Source: Bacteroidota bacterium
Lineage (GTDB): Bacteria; Bacteroidota; Bacteroidia; B-17B0; Aurantibacillaceae
Assembly: GCA_013697245.1 (NCBI GenBank)
Contig: JACCXH010000071.1
Span: forward strand, 1 to 64,000
DNA: 64,000 bases
Reading direction: 5' to 3'
The translations under genes and the position numbers were made by a program. Each line of letters begins with the position of its first letter. Within the stretch, counting starts at the first letter, position 1. Positions 23,775 to 33,019 of this stretch are shown here, piece after piece. The notes beneath the pieces were generated by a model. The model ran no database searches and was not told where the DNA came from. It saw only the letters and a list, made by a program, of their open reading frames with translations.

Positions 23775-25943
23775 ATGAAAAAAACAGTATTTATTCTACT
23801 TTCAATTCCCGTTTTAGTTTTTTCGCAGCAAAAATTAACTTTAGAAAACATTTGGTATAAAGGTATCTTCTCGGCAAAATATGCCGAAAGTTTTAATGTT
23901 ATGAACGATGGTGTAAATTATGTTGACATTACCCAAAACGGTGTTGAATTAACTTTGAGCCAGTTTGAACTTAAAACAGGAAATAAAATTAAAGATCTTG
24001 TAAAGTCTGAGGATGTAAAATTCAACGGCAAACAACTTGATCTTAGAACATACCAATTTAGCCCTAACGAAGATAAATTATTGTTGTTCGAAAACTTGGC
24101 AAATGTATATCGCCGCTCGCCAAAAGCAAATTATTACGTTTACGACATTACCACAAAAAAAACCATTCAACTTACAGATAAAGGTCAGCAAATGTTCCCT
24201 CAATTCTCGCCAGACGGAAAAAAGATAGCATTTGTACGCGATAATAATTTATACATCAAACATCTTGAGACCATGCTGGAAACAATTGTTACACGCGATG
24301 GCGAAGCCAATAAAATTAAGAATGGCTGGGCCGATTGGGTGTACGAAGAGGAATTTTCTCGCGCCGATTATTTTGATTGGAGTAGCAATAGCCAATATTT
24401 AGCTTACGTGAAATTTGATGAGACCCGTGTAAAAGAATATTCCATGGATTATTATAACGGAGAATTATATCCTACTAAATACACTTTTAAATATCCAAAA
24501 GCAGGTGAAGATAACTCTATTGTAACCGTTCATATATTTGATGAGGTAAGCAAAAAAACTACTATCGCAGATATTGGCACAGAAAAAGATATTTACATTC
24601 CGCGCATTCAATTCACCAATAATCCTTTGGTACTTTCTATTACGCGTCTTAACCGTTTACAAAATAAACTGGAATTACTATTTACTGATGTTGTTAGCGG
24701 TAAAGGTGTGGTTGCTTATACAGATGAGAGTAAAACTTATGTTGATGTTACCGATGACCTTAAATTTGTTGGTGATAAAGGATTTATTATTTCTAGCGAG
24801 CGCGATGAATACAACCATTTATATTATTATGACATTAGCGGAAAGTTAATTAACCAAATCACTACCGGGCAATGGGATGTTATGGAGTTTAGCGGCTTTG
24901 ATGAAGATACCAAAACACTTTATTATATATCTACCGAGAACGGTGCTATTAACCGCGATGTATACAGTATTAAATTAAATGGCAAGGATAAAAAACGTTT
25001 ATCAACCAAACCGGGATTTACAAGTTTTGAATTTACACCCGGCTTTAAATACTATATTTCAAACCACAGCGATGCAAATACGCCGCCTGTATTTGAATTG
25101 AATAGTATTGACGGGAAAACCGTAAAATTATTAGAAGACAACAAAGATCTGAAAACGAAAATGAAAGATTACAAATTGTCGACCAAACAATTTTTTAAAT
25201 TTAAAACTTCTGAAGGTGTTGAATTAAATGGTTGGATGTTAAAACCAGAAAATTTTGATTCAACAAAACAATACCCAGTTTACATGTATGCTTATGGTGG
25301 GCCGGGAGCAAACGAAGTTAATAACGCGTGGGACGGTGTTGATTATTTTTGGCACAGTTTATTGAACCAGGAAGGCTATATGGTTGTTTGTGTTGATAAC
25401 AGAGGTACGCAAGGCCGCGGACGTCAATTTAAACACAGTACTTATTTACAGTTAGGAAAACTAGAGACCATCGATCAAATTGAAACTGCAAAATATTTAG
25501 GTAAATTATCTTTCGTTGATAAAACAAGAATCGGCTTCCAGGGCTGGAGTTATGGTGGTTATATGGCCTCGCTTTTAATTTCAAAAGGTGGCGATATTTT
25601 TAAAACATCTATTGCCGTTGCACCGGTTACCAATTGGAAATATTACGACAATATTTACACCGAGCGTTTTTTACGCAAACCACAAGATAATAAAAGTGGT
25701 TACGAAGATAATTCGCCAACCAATTTTGTTACAGGCATAAAAGGAAAATTTTTATTGATCCATGGCAGTGCCGACGATAATGTGCATTTACAGAATAGCA
25801 TGGAATTAGCAAATGCTATGGTAAGTCATAATATTCCGTTTGATTTTATGTTATATCCAAATAAAAGCCATGGTATATATGGCGGCTATACAAGATTGCA
25901 TGTTTTTTCAAAGATCTTAAAATTTACAAAAGAGAACCTATAA
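23775..25943 (+). CDS. Dipeptidyl peptidase IV (S9B serine peptidase)
   Basis: The 722-residue protein has a signal peptide, an N-terminal beta-propeller (about 30-480) including the DWVYEEEF motif near 195 that binds the peptide N-terminus in DPP-IV, and a C-terminal alpha/beta hydrolase. The catalytic triad is visible: Ser in GWSYGGYM (about 592), Asp in GSADDNVH (about 667), His in NKSHGIYGG (about 699). It removes N-terminal dipeptides, mainly X-Pro, in the periplasm. The sirtuin gene starts one base after its stop. Confidence 0.93.
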   Translation: MKKTVFILLSIPVLVFSQQKLTLENIWYKGIFSAKYAESFNVMNDGVNYVDITQNGVELTLSQFELKTGNKIKDLVKSEDVKFNGKQLDLRTYQFSPNEDKLLLFENLANVYRRSPKANYYVYDITTKKTIQLTDKGQQMFPQFSPDGKKIAFVRDNNLYIKHLETMLETIVTRDGEANKIKNGWADWVYEEEFSRADYFDWSSNSQYLAYVKFDETRVKEYSMDYYNGELYPTKYTFKYPKAGEDNSIVTVHIFDEVSKKTTIADIGTEKDIYIPRIQFTNNPLVLSITRLNRLQNKLELLFTDVVSGKGVVAYTDESKTYVDVTDDLKFVGDKGFIISSERDEYNHLYYYDISGKLINQITTGQWDVMEFSGFDEDTKTLYYISTENGAINRDVYSIKLNGKDKKRLSTKPGFTSFEFTPGFKYYISNHSDANTPPVFELNSIDGKTVKLLEDNKDLKTKMKDYKLSTKQFFKFKTSEGVELNGWMLKPENFDSTKQYPVYMYAYGGPGANEVNNAWDGVDYFWHSLLNQEGYMVVCVDNRGTQGRGRQFKHSTYLQLGKLETIDQIETAKYLGKLSFVDKTRIGFQGWSYGGYMASLLISKGGDIFKTSIAVAPVTNWKYYDNIYTERFLRKPQDNKSGYEDNSPTNFVTGIKGKFLLIHGSADDNVHLQNSMELANAMVSHNIPFDFMLYPNKSHGIYGGYTRLHVFSKILKFTKENL

Positions 25944-25944
25944 T

Positions 25945-26640
25945 ATGTCCAAAAAACGCCTGATTGTTTTTACTGGTGCAGGAATAAGTGCAGAAAGCGG
26001 AATTAAAACATTTCGCGATTCAGGTGGGCTATGGGAAGAACATAAGATTGAAGATGTGGCAACCCCCGAAGCGTGGGTAAAAAACCGTGAGTTGGTTTTG
26101 GAATTCTATAACCAACGCCGCAAACAAGTCATAGCGGCCAAACCAAATGCCGCACATGATTTTATTGCTGAGCTTCAAAATAAATTTGAGGTACAAGTGA
26201 TCACTCAAAATGTTGATGATCTGCATGAACGAGCCGGAAGCAAGAACGTCATGCATTTGCATGGAGAGATTATGAAGGCCAGAAGTACTGCCGATCCAAG
26301 TTTAGTATATTCGTTAAAAAAAGTGGATATATTAATTGGTGATCTGTGCGCAAAAGGCTCGCAGTTGCGCCCGCACATTGTTTGGTTTGGCGAAGACGTG
26401 CCATATATGGAACAGGCTAATGCTCTTGCAGAAAAAGCAGATCTTTTTGTAGTGGTTGGTACCTCGTTAAATGTTTACCCTGCTGCAGGCATTATTAATT
26501 TTGTAAATGTAACCACACCAAAGTGGTTGGTAGATCCGGGTGATTTTAATTTGGATTATATAAAACAATTACGACACATAAAACAAACTGCTGTTAATGG
26601 GGTAAAAAGTTTAAAAGAAGAGTTGTATAAGAATTTGTAG
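25945..26640 (+). CDS. cobB: Sir2-family NAD-dependent deacylase without zinc cysteines
   Basis: The 231-residue sirtuin has GAGISAESGI and TFRDSGGLW (NAD binding), QNVDDLHERAG, the catalytic His in HLHGE (H106) and GTSLNVYPA. FYNQRR supplies Y55 and R58, the pair used by class III sirtuins (CobB/SIRT5) for succinyl and malonyl lysine. The region that normally carries two CxxC pairs for zinc (about 111-140) has only one Cys (135), so the zinc ribbon is absent. It is translationally linked to the DPP-IV gene and followed by a bidirectional terminator. Confidence 0.9.
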   Translation: MSKKRLIVFTGAGISAESGIKTFRDSGGLWEEHKIEDVATPEAWVKNRELVLEFYNQRRKQVIAAKPNAAHDFIAELQNKFEVQVITQNVDDLHERAGSKNVMHLHGEIMKARSTADPSLVYSLKKVDILIGDLCAKGSQLRPHIVWFGEDVPYMEQANALAEKADLFVVVGTSLNVYPAAGIINFVNVTTPKWLVDPGDFNLDYIKQLRHIKQTAVNGVKSLKEELYKNL

Positions 26641-26663
26641 AAATAAGGTTAATGACCTTAAAC

Positions 26664-26695
26664 AAAAAACCACCGCAACATGCAGGTGGTTTTTT
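26664..26695. terminator. Bidirectional rho-independent terminator
   Basis: An 11-bp stem (A-run plus ACCACC at 26664-26674, with GGTGGT plus T-run at 26685-26695, 10-nt loop) is symmetric, so it can stop both the sirtuin transcript and the convergent cysteine-rich gene. Confidence 0.85.
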
Positions 26696-26720
26696 ATTTT
26701 TACTCAAAACAAACTATTTA

Positions 26721-26879
26721 TTAATGTTTCCTTCCGGGACATTTTTTACATCGGTCACCTTTTTTAAAATTTTTGCAGCAATCTTTTTTCTTTTTACAGC
26801 AATCTGTAAAAACACTTAAAGGACAGTTATTCTGAAAAAATATCAGTGCTTTTGGCTTTTCTGTGTTCTCTAAGTTCAT
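26721..26879 (-). CDS. 52-residue cysteine-rich basic protein
   Basis: This short ORF begins with ATG at 26879 and ends with TAA at 26721-26723. The product has seven cysteines: one in NNCPLS, then TDCCKKKKDCCKNF and GDRCKKCPGRKH. The spacing CC-x5-CC and CxxC, the many Lys and the lack of a signal peptide suggest a small cytoplasmic metal-binding (zinc-knuckle-like) protein. It lies between dedicated terminators and promoters in an otherwise empty 330-base gap. I recall CCKKYKKG-type small proteins in other Bacteroidota, which supports it being a real gene. Confidence 0.7.
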   Translation of the reverse strand: MNLENTEKPKALIFFQNNCPLSVFTDCCKKKKDCCKNFKKGDRCKKCPGRKH

Positions 26880-26972
26880 ACGGTAAAACTAATTCAATCA
26901 TTTTGTTTTTTAAATACCATAAAAAGGGTAATTTTCATGTCTAAAACCGGCCATTTGGCAATTTGTACCTAA

Positions 26973-28049
26973 ATGAAAATTGAACCTTTAATTAACTGGT
27001 TGCCCTCAAATACAGCGCCATTGCTTATTGCAGGCCCCTGCGGCGCCGAATCGCTTGAGCAGCTTGTTGCCACGGCAAAAGGCTTAAAAGAAACGGGTAA
27101 GGTTTGTTTATTCCGTGCCGGTGTTTGGAAACCCCGCACCCGCCCTAACGCCTTTGAAGGCAAAGGCGAAGAGGCTTTGAAGTGGCTTGTAGAAATAAAA
27201 AAAGAATTTGGTTTTAAAATCACCGTTGAGGTTGCAAATGCCCAGCATACTGAATTAGCATTAAAATATGGCATTGATGTTTTATGGATAGGTGCCCGCA
27301 CCACTGTTAATCCCTTTAGCGTACAGGAAATTGCCGATGTTTTAAAAGGTGTGGATGTGCCGGTAATGGTAAAAAACCCCGTCCATGCCGACCTACAACT
27401 ATGGCGCGGTGCCATTGAAAGGATTCATAATAGTGGTATTACAAAATTGGCAGCTATTCACCGGGGGTTTTATGTGTATGGCAAAACAAAATACAGGAAT
27501 AAACCCATGTGGCAATTGCCCATTGAATTAAGAACTTTATTTCCTGAATTGCCAATTATTTGCGACCCAAGTCATATTAGTGGTAATCGCGAATTAATTC
27601 CATCGGTAGCGCAAAAAGCATTAGACCTTGGTATGAATGGTTTAATGATCGAGTCACATTACGATCCTTCTGTTGCATTAAGCGATGCCGAACAACAATT
27701 AACACCTGTGCTGTTGAATGAACTAATCTCAAAATTAATTTTACGTAAACAAAGTTCTACCGACGATGCCGTTCTTGATAAGTTAGCTGAACTGCGAAAT
27801 ATAATTGATGAGGTGGATGAAGAATTAATAAATGTTTTAAAAAAACGCACTCAAATTATTGAAGAAATAGGTGCTTATAAAAAAGAACACCACATTACCA
27901 TTTTTCAGTTAGAGCGCTGGCAGGAAATTTTACGCACGCGCGCCCAATTAGCAGAAAAATTAGGAATCTCAAGAAGTCATGTAGAAAAAATTTGCCAGCT
28001 ATTGCACGAGGAAAGTATTCGTATACAAAATTCTGTCATGAACAAGTAA
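26973..28049 (+). CDS. DAHP synthase/chorismate mutase fusion
   Basis: The first 265 residues are a type I-beta DAHP synthase (LIAGPCGAES, FRAGVWKPRTRP, WIGARTTVNPFS, PVMVKNPVHAD, KLAAIHRGF, ICDPSHISG, LMIESHYDP). Residues about 270-358 are a helical type II chorismate mutase (LAELRNIIDEVDEELI, KKRTQIIEEIGAYKKEH, and the C-terminal ILRTRAQLAEKLG region). The fusion couples the first shikimate step to the branch toward phenylalanine and tyrosine, and the mutase domain often gives feedback control by prephenate or chorismate. Confidence 0.93.
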   Translation: MKIEPLINWLPSNTAPLLIAGPCGAESLEQLVATAKGLKETGKVCLFRAGVWKPRTRPNAFEGKGEEALKWLVEIKKEFGFKITVEVANAQHTELALKYGIDVLWIGARTTVNPFSVQEIADVLKGVDVPVMVKNPVHADLQLWRGAIERIHNSGITKLAAIHRGFYVYGKTKYRNKPMWQLPIELRTLFPELPIICDPSHISGNRELIPSVAQKALDLGMNGLMIESHYDPSVALSDAEQQLTPVLLNELISKLILRKQSSTDDAVLDKLAELRNIIDEVDEELINVLKKRTQIIEEIGAYKKEHHITIFQLERWQEILRTRAQLAEKLGISRSHVEKICQLLHEESIRIQNSVMNK

Positions 28050-28051
28050 AC

Positions 28052-30313
28052 CTATTCCGCACTCATTCCATTCAGCGCTTTTTTTGCATTCTCATATTCG
28101 GGGTCTATTTTCAAAGTTTTCTCCCAACACACTTTTGCTTTATCATGTTCTTTTAAACGATATAAGGCTTTACCTAAACCATACCATGCATGCGGATCTT
28201 GCGGAACAACAATGCTGCATAAATTGTAGGCCACAGCTGCTTCGCGGATCTTACCTGCATCAAAAGCTTCCGCCCCTCTATTCTTTAAAATGCTGGAGTA
28301 TACCCTGTAATAATTTTGCAAATATGGATTATCCGGATATAGTTGTTCTGCCAACTTCCAATAATATATTGCATCCTTATCGTTGTTTAATTTAAAGCTC
28401 GCTAAGCCTAAATTTAAATAACCGTTCACATAACGTGGATGTAATTCAACAGCATGTTTTAAATAACCCATCCCTTTTTTAAGTGCTGCTTCTTTTTTTG
28501 TTTTGGATCCGCTTTCGCGCATCTCTTCGTTAGTAATTCTAAGTCTGCCATTATAGTCGTTCACAATTATTGGGTCTTCGCCCTCAAGGGCCTCACCGGT
28601 TATCTCTTTTGTGTCAGCCAGATCTATCCAGCGGGCCCCTGCATTTCCTAAAACCAGAACAGAGTTGGGCGAAGTTTTTACATCTTTTAAAAATAAGGTC
28701 ACATCATTTTTCCAATCCCAGTTACGTTCCCAGGTTTTGCAACCGCATAGAATTAAAATTATTAATAACGAACTCATCATAACTGTTCGTTTTACATTAA
28801 ATGAAACAGATTGTAATTTTTCTAAACCGGCTAATGCTAACCATGCAATGGCAATGGCAACACCAATTGAAGCATGAAATAAAAGGCCCTCGCGCAACAC
28901 AACACCTATATTGAATATAAAGTTTGTTACCAATAATAAAAAAGCAAAATACACCGCAATAGCAAAACCCAAAACGTGACGTTTAATGGATAACCTAATT
29001 CCTAAAAATAAAAGGCTAAGATTTAACACTAATGAAGCAATGAAACCAATATCCGTAAAATTACTGTATGGGATCTGCGCGTAAGAGTAATCGCAGGTCA
29101 GATCTTTTGGAAAAAAAGAAAGCAACAGGTATTTTAGTAATACAACAACTTCCGTAGCAAATTTTTGTTCTCCGCTAGCTAATAAAAAAGGGTTATTTAA
29201 GATTTCGGCATCCGGCATACCTGGCAAAATATTTACTGAGTTTAAGCGCAAAGCCATATATAACGCTCCGAAACTAAACAAGCTCAAACTTAAGAAACCC
29301 ATATTAGCAGCCCTCATCCTATCTTTATCAAAAACATATAACGCAAGCGGAACAAGACCTAGCAATACAATAGCATATTCTTTAGATAACAAGGCAAAGA
29401 AAAAAGCTAGTCCTGCACAGATCAATGAACTCACTTTTTTAGTATCGTTATATTTGAATGAGAACAAAAATGTAAGCGCAATAAATATCACCGAAAAAAT
29501 CTCCTCGCGGCCTTTTACGTTGGCAACAATTTCGGTGTGAACCGGATGAATTAAAAAAATGAGGGCAGCCAAAAAAGCCACGTCCTGCTTACCTTTAAAC
29601 ATGTAGCGTGCAAATACCAAATAAAGCAAAACACATGCTAAAATGTAAGTCCACATATTATTAAAGTGTCTCAAAAAAGCGCCTTTTGTCTGACAATCTA
29701 CTTCGTTAAAAACACCATCGTGGTTAAGGTCTTCAGAGGCGTCATCCCGAAAATTTTTATTTGTATCCCAGCAATTATTGCATTCTTCCGCTTGTGCAAT
29801 GCCATCTTTATTAAGATCAACAAATGTGTTGTATTCATAGCCGACTGAACTTTCTAATTTTAGTTTAGAATTAGGATCTTTTAGTTTTAAGTCAACTTTC
29901 TCATTATCAAGTTTACCATTATGATTAAGATCTTCAACCAACATATAACTGCCCGTTCGATAAGTTCCTATTATTTCCTGTTCAATAGCAAAGCTTATTG
30001 CTGCCAGCGGACGATACCTTCCGCCGCCCAATTGCTCAGTAGCATTCATACGCCGGTAAAAGCTATCGTACGCATCTTTGCTCATAATATCTTTTATGCC
30101 CGATACACCTGTTAATACGTAGTTGTTTTGGTGTATTATAATAGCATCATCTAAAGCATACTCATTATATAATGAGGTACAATAAAAGATAATACCCACA
30201 AGCACCAAAACAAATAAGGGTTGTTTTTTATTAAAGAAGGGAAAATACTTGAATTTATTTTCGGTTTGCTCAATCGGCAATTTTTCTTCGCTATTAATTT
30301 GACCTGTTTCCAT
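28052..30313 (-). CDS. TMTC-like membrane glycosyltransferase with TPRs and an EF-hand-like insert
   Basis: The 753-residue protein has a first helix (33-50) followed by the GT-C style Asp pair in NEYALDDAIII (55-56), a GRYRPL segment near 98, the TMTC hallmark HPVHTEIVANVKGREE near 258, about ten further membrane helices, and C-terminal TPRs (about 620-750). Residues 125-210, in the first outer loop, hold four DxNxDG-type calcium loops (128, 166, 183, 195), which is unusual for this family. It probably transfers a lipid-linked sugar to proteins in the periplasm. It overlaps the anti-sigma-like gene by 20 bases. Confidence 0.8.
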   Translation of the reverse strand: METGQINSEEKLPIEQTENKFKYFPFFNKKQPLFVLVLVGIIFYCTSLYNEYALDDAIIIHQNNYVLTGVSGIKDIMSKDAYDSFYRRMNATEQLGGGRYRPLAAISFAIEQEIIGTYRTGSYMLVEDLNHNGKLDNEKVDLKLKDPNSKLKLESSVGYEYNTFVDLNKDGIAQAEECNNCWDTNKNFRDDASEDLNHDGVFNEVDCQTKGAFLRHFNNMWTYILACVLLYLVFARYMFKGKQDVAFLAALIFLIHPVHTEIVANVKGREEIFSVIFIALTFLFSFKYNDTKKVSSLICAGLAFFFALLSKEYAIVLLGLVPLALYVFDKDRMRAANMGFLSLSLFSFGALYMALRLNSVNILPGMPDAEILNNPFLLASGEQKFATEVVVLLKYLLLSFFPKDLTCDYSYAQIPYSNFTDIGFIASLVLNLSLLFLGIRLSIKRHVLGFAIAVYFAFLLLVTNFIFNIGVVLREGLLFHASIGVAIAIAWLALAGLEKLQSVSFNVKRTVMMSSLLIILILCGCKTWERNWDWKNDVTLFLKDVKTSPNSVLVLGNAGARWIDLADTKEITGEALEGEDPIIVNDYNGRLRITNEEMRESGSKTKKEAALKKGMGYLKHAVELHPRYVNGYLNLGLASFKLNNDKDAIYYWKLAEQLYPDNPYLQNYYRVYSSILKNRGAEAFDAGKIREAAVAYNLCSIVVPQDPHAWYGLGKALYRLKEHDKAKVCWEKTLKIDPEYENAKKALNGMSAE

Positions 30314-30683
30314 AAGTTTTTTCTTTAGTTAATGCAAATGTTGATATACTTGATAAAACGGTTGAGCTTCGAACCGAAGCAATGTTAGAAACGTATTCAC
30401 TTGCATGTGTTTCTTTATTAGTTTCCTTATCCTCCCTTGTAAAAAATAAAATAATGCCTCCAATGATAATGGTGGCAAATACCGCCTGATAAAGTTTTAT
30501 TTTAAAATTGAGGAAGGCTGCTATTAAAGAGAAAAAGTCTTCAATTTCACCGCTTTGTTTTTTACGGGCCAGTATTTTTTTTCTTGCGACTTCCGAAAGA
30601 TCGGGCACTTTTAAATCCAATTCATCAACAGATAGTTGGTTGATAAGGAATTTTTCGAGATCGTTATTGTTTTCCATAATCAT
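30294..30683 (-). CDS. Anti-sigma-like single-pass membrane protein
   Basis: The 129-residue product starts directly after the sigma factor stop codon. It has a cytoplasmic N-terminal region of about 65 residues (LEKFLINQLSVDELDLKVPDLS), one transmembrane helix (about 66-81) and a Ser/Thr-rich periplasmic tail. No zinc motif is present. Its position between an ECF sigma gene and its likely target supports an anti-sigma role. Confidence 0.6.
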   Translation of the reverse strand: MIMENNNDLEKFLINQLSVDELDLKVPDLSEVARKKILARKKQSGEIEDFFSLIAAFLNFKIKLYQAVFATIIIGGIILFFTREDKETNKETHASEYVSNIASVRSSTVLSSISTFALTKEKTYGNRSN

Positions 30684-31274
30684 TTAATTTACTAGCTTAA
30701 ATATTTTTAATTTTTCTTCCAGAATTTTCATTGTGTAATGTAATCTTGATTTTACGCTGCCTTCGGGGCAGTTTTGTATCAAAGCAATTTCACTTATTGT
30801 TTTTTCTTCCTGGTATTTTAAAATAAAAGCTTCTTTTTTTTCGACCGGCAGATCGTTTAACACGTCTTCGAGCATCTTTCTAAACATAACCGCATCCATT
30901 TTACTTGCAGTTTTTAAAAAAGTAGTGTCGTTTATCTGTTCGTTCATATATTTAATTTCTTTAGCGCTTTCCGATACAACTTTTTTGTGCCGGTAATAAT
31001 TTTTACAACTATTTGAGGCTACAGAAAAGATCCAGGTTTTAAAAGAACGGTTTTTGTCAAATCTTTCCGGCGCTTCAGCAATTTTTAAGAACAGATCTTG
31101 CAAAGCATCTTCGGCAAGGTTTTTATCAAAGTTCAACATGCGTATAAAATATCCCAGCAGGCGTTTACTATAACGTAAATACAGTTCGTCAAAGGCTAAT
31201 TCTTCTCCATTGCTCAAGTAGAACATTAATTCTTCATCACTAAGAAGAGAAAACTTACCGGTACTCATTGGCAT
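30684..31274 (-). CDS. ECF RNA polymerase sigma factor
   Basis: The 196-residue protein shows region 2 (LAFDELYLRYSKRLLGYF, AEDALQDLFLKIAEAPERFD, FKTWIFSVASNSCKNYYRH) and region 4 (LPVEKKEAFILKYQEEKTISEIA, EGSVKSRLHY). It heads a three-gene series with an anti-sigma-like protein and the TMTC-like glycosyltransferase, which may be its regulon core. It is a different paralogue from the ECF at 7685. Confidence 0.9.
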   Translation of the reverse strand: MPMSTGKFSLLSDEELMFYLSNGEELAFDELYLRYSKRLLGYFIRMLNFDKNLAEDALQDLFLKIAEAPERFDKNRSFKTWIFSVASNSCKNYYRHKKVVSESAKEIKYMNEQINDTTFLKTASKMDAVMFRKMLEDVLNDLPVEKKEAFILKYQEEKTISEIALIQNCPEGSVKSRLHYTMKILEEKLKIFKLVN

Positions 31275-31435
31275 ATATACTTACGCTTTACAATTCGTTA
31301 TAATTATGCTTGTGTTTTTTAAGCTATTTAATAACCTGTACACGCATAAAAGACCAAAGTTCAATTGGTTTTTAATTAATTTGAAAAATTACGAGATAAG
31401 AAGGGAAAGAAGGTGTTGTTTAATATATTTTAACG

Positions 31436-31966
31436 CTATTTAAAAGAAGGCCTTAATATCTCCCAAAGCACAATACCAATACTTACTGATATATTTAATG
31501 AATGCTTGGTGCCTGCCTGCGGAATTTCAATAACCCCTTCGCACATGTCAATCACCTCCTGGTCTACCCCATACACTTCGTTACCAAATACCAATGCCGT
31601 TTTTTCATTATTTGGAGTAAAACTATTTAACGATATGCTTTTGGTAGCTTGCTCAACTGCATAAGTAGTATATTTTTTTTTCTTTAAAGCATCCATTGCT
31701 TCTAGCGTTGTTTTAAAGTAACTCCACTTTACGGTTGATGTGGCACCCAATGCTGTTTTTTCTATTTCTTTGTTTGGCGGCGTTCCTGTTACACCGCATA
31801 AAATGATCTCTTCAATTAAAAAAGCATCTGCAGTTCTAAATGCCGACCCTACGTTATTAAGACTTCTTACATTATCCAAAACAATAACAACAGCCTGCTT
31901 TTCAGCGGTTTTAAAATCGTTTACGCTCATGCGGTTTAGTTCCTCGTTCTTTAATTTCCGGCTCAT
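31436..31966 (-). CDS. SpoU/TrmH-family RNA methyltransferase
   Basis: The 176-residue SPOUT protein has the three knot motifs: NVRSLNNVGSAFRTAD (about 32-47), LVFGNEVYGVD (about 124), and IEIPQAGTKHSLNISVSIGI (about 147-166). It methylates a ribose in tRNA or rRNA using SAM; short length without an extra N-terminal RNA-binding domain resembles TrmH/TrmL. The exact target cannot be determined. Monocistronic; the 161 bases between it and the ECF sigma gene hold no visible feature. Confidence 0.88.
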   Translation of the reverse strand: MSRKLKNEELNRMSVNDFKTAEKQAVVIVLDNVRSLNNVGSAFRTADAFLIEEIILCGVTGTPPNKEIEKTALGATSTVKWSYFKTTLEAMDALKKKKYTTYAVEQATKSISLNSFTPNNEKTALVFGNEVYGVDQEVIDMCEGVIEIPQAGTKHSLNISVSIGIVLWEILRPSFK

Positions 31967-32029
31967 TTTAGCGCTGTTTGAATCAATAAAAATACCTATA
32001 TTTATCCTTTAAAAATAGATACTTTTTTT

Positions 32030-33010
32030 GTGAAGATAAGTAAAGAATTTAAAATAGGTATTGTAGTTATTTGTGCCATCGCAGCCTTTATCTGGGGCAT
32101 TAATTTTTTAAAGGGCACTAATCTTTTTTCGCATAAATATTATTTGTACGCTGTTTATCCTAAAATTGATAATTTAATTCCTGCCAACCCATTATTAATA
32201 AATGGTTTTAAAATCGGGCAGGTAAACGAGATCTCGCTTATTCAACAAGGGGGGCAATCCAAAGTTCTTGTAAAATTTTTATTGACTGAGGACGTTAAGA
32301 TCCCAAAACATTCTATCGCAAAAGCTATTAGCTCCGATCTTTTAGGCTCAAAAGCAGTTGAAATTATTAATAGCAATGAAACCGAATATGTAAAAAGTGG
32401 CGATACTTTAATTGCCGGTGCTGAAGAAGGATTTAAAGAAGCTTTAGACAAACGTATTGCACCCATCCAGGCAAAAGCAGAGAACCTGATCAGTAGCATG
32501 GATAGTGTAATGACTGTTGTAAGTTTGATTTTAAATACAAAAACACGTGACAATCTTGATAAATCATTTGAGAGTGTTAGAAAAGCGATCTTAACTTTAG
32601 AACAAACCGCTTACAAATTAGACGACCTAGTAGGTTCAGAAAAAGTAAAAATATCGAGCGTGCTTTCTAATTTGAACCAGATAACTTCTAACCTTAATAA
32701 GAATGGACAAAGAATTGATAATATTATCAGCAACATTAGCAGCATGACGGATAGTTTGGCAAAAGCCCAGCTTAAAGACGCTATTGCAAATGCAGATAAA
32801 TCTATGAAAGAATTAAATATTATGTTGGCTAAAATTAACGAAGGACAAGGAACAGCGGGTAAGTTGCTGAAGAACGATTCATTGTATAATAATTTAAATA
32901 AATCATCGGAAGATCTTGATAAATTATTAAAAGATCTGCGACTGAATCCTGAGCGTTATATTCACTTTTCTGTTTTCGGAAGAAAATCCCGTAAACCAGT
33001 TAACCCTTAA
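32030..33010 (+). CDS. MCE/MlaD-family lipid transport protein
   Basis: Starting at GTG 32030, the 326-residue protein has an N-terminal membrane anchor (about 8-25), an MCE domain (about 37-115, with NPLLINGFKIGQVNEI and SKAVEIINSN) and a long helical C-terminal region (about 140-310) expected to form a tunnel-like coiled bundle. MCE proteins carry phospholipids between inner and outer membranes with a permease and ATPase that are not encoded nearby. It is followed 9 bases later by the iron-sulfur gene. Confidence 0.85.
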   Translation: MKISKEFKIGIVVICAIAAFIWGINFLKGTNLFSHKYYLYAVYPKIDNLIPANPLLINGFKIGQVNEISLIQQGGQSKVLVKFLLTEDVKIPKHSIAKAISSDLLGSKAVEIINSNETEYVKSGDTLIAGAEEGFKEALDKRIAPIQAKAENLISSMDSVMTVVSLILNTKTRDNLDKSFESVRKAILTLEQTAYKLDDLVGSEKVKISSVLSNLNQITSNLNKNGQRIDNIISNISSMTDSLAKAQLKDAIANADKSMKELNIMLAKINEGQGTAGKLLKNDSLYNNLNKSSEDLDKLLKDLRLNPERYIHFSVFGRKSRKPVNP

Positions 33011-33019
33011 AAAACAGAT

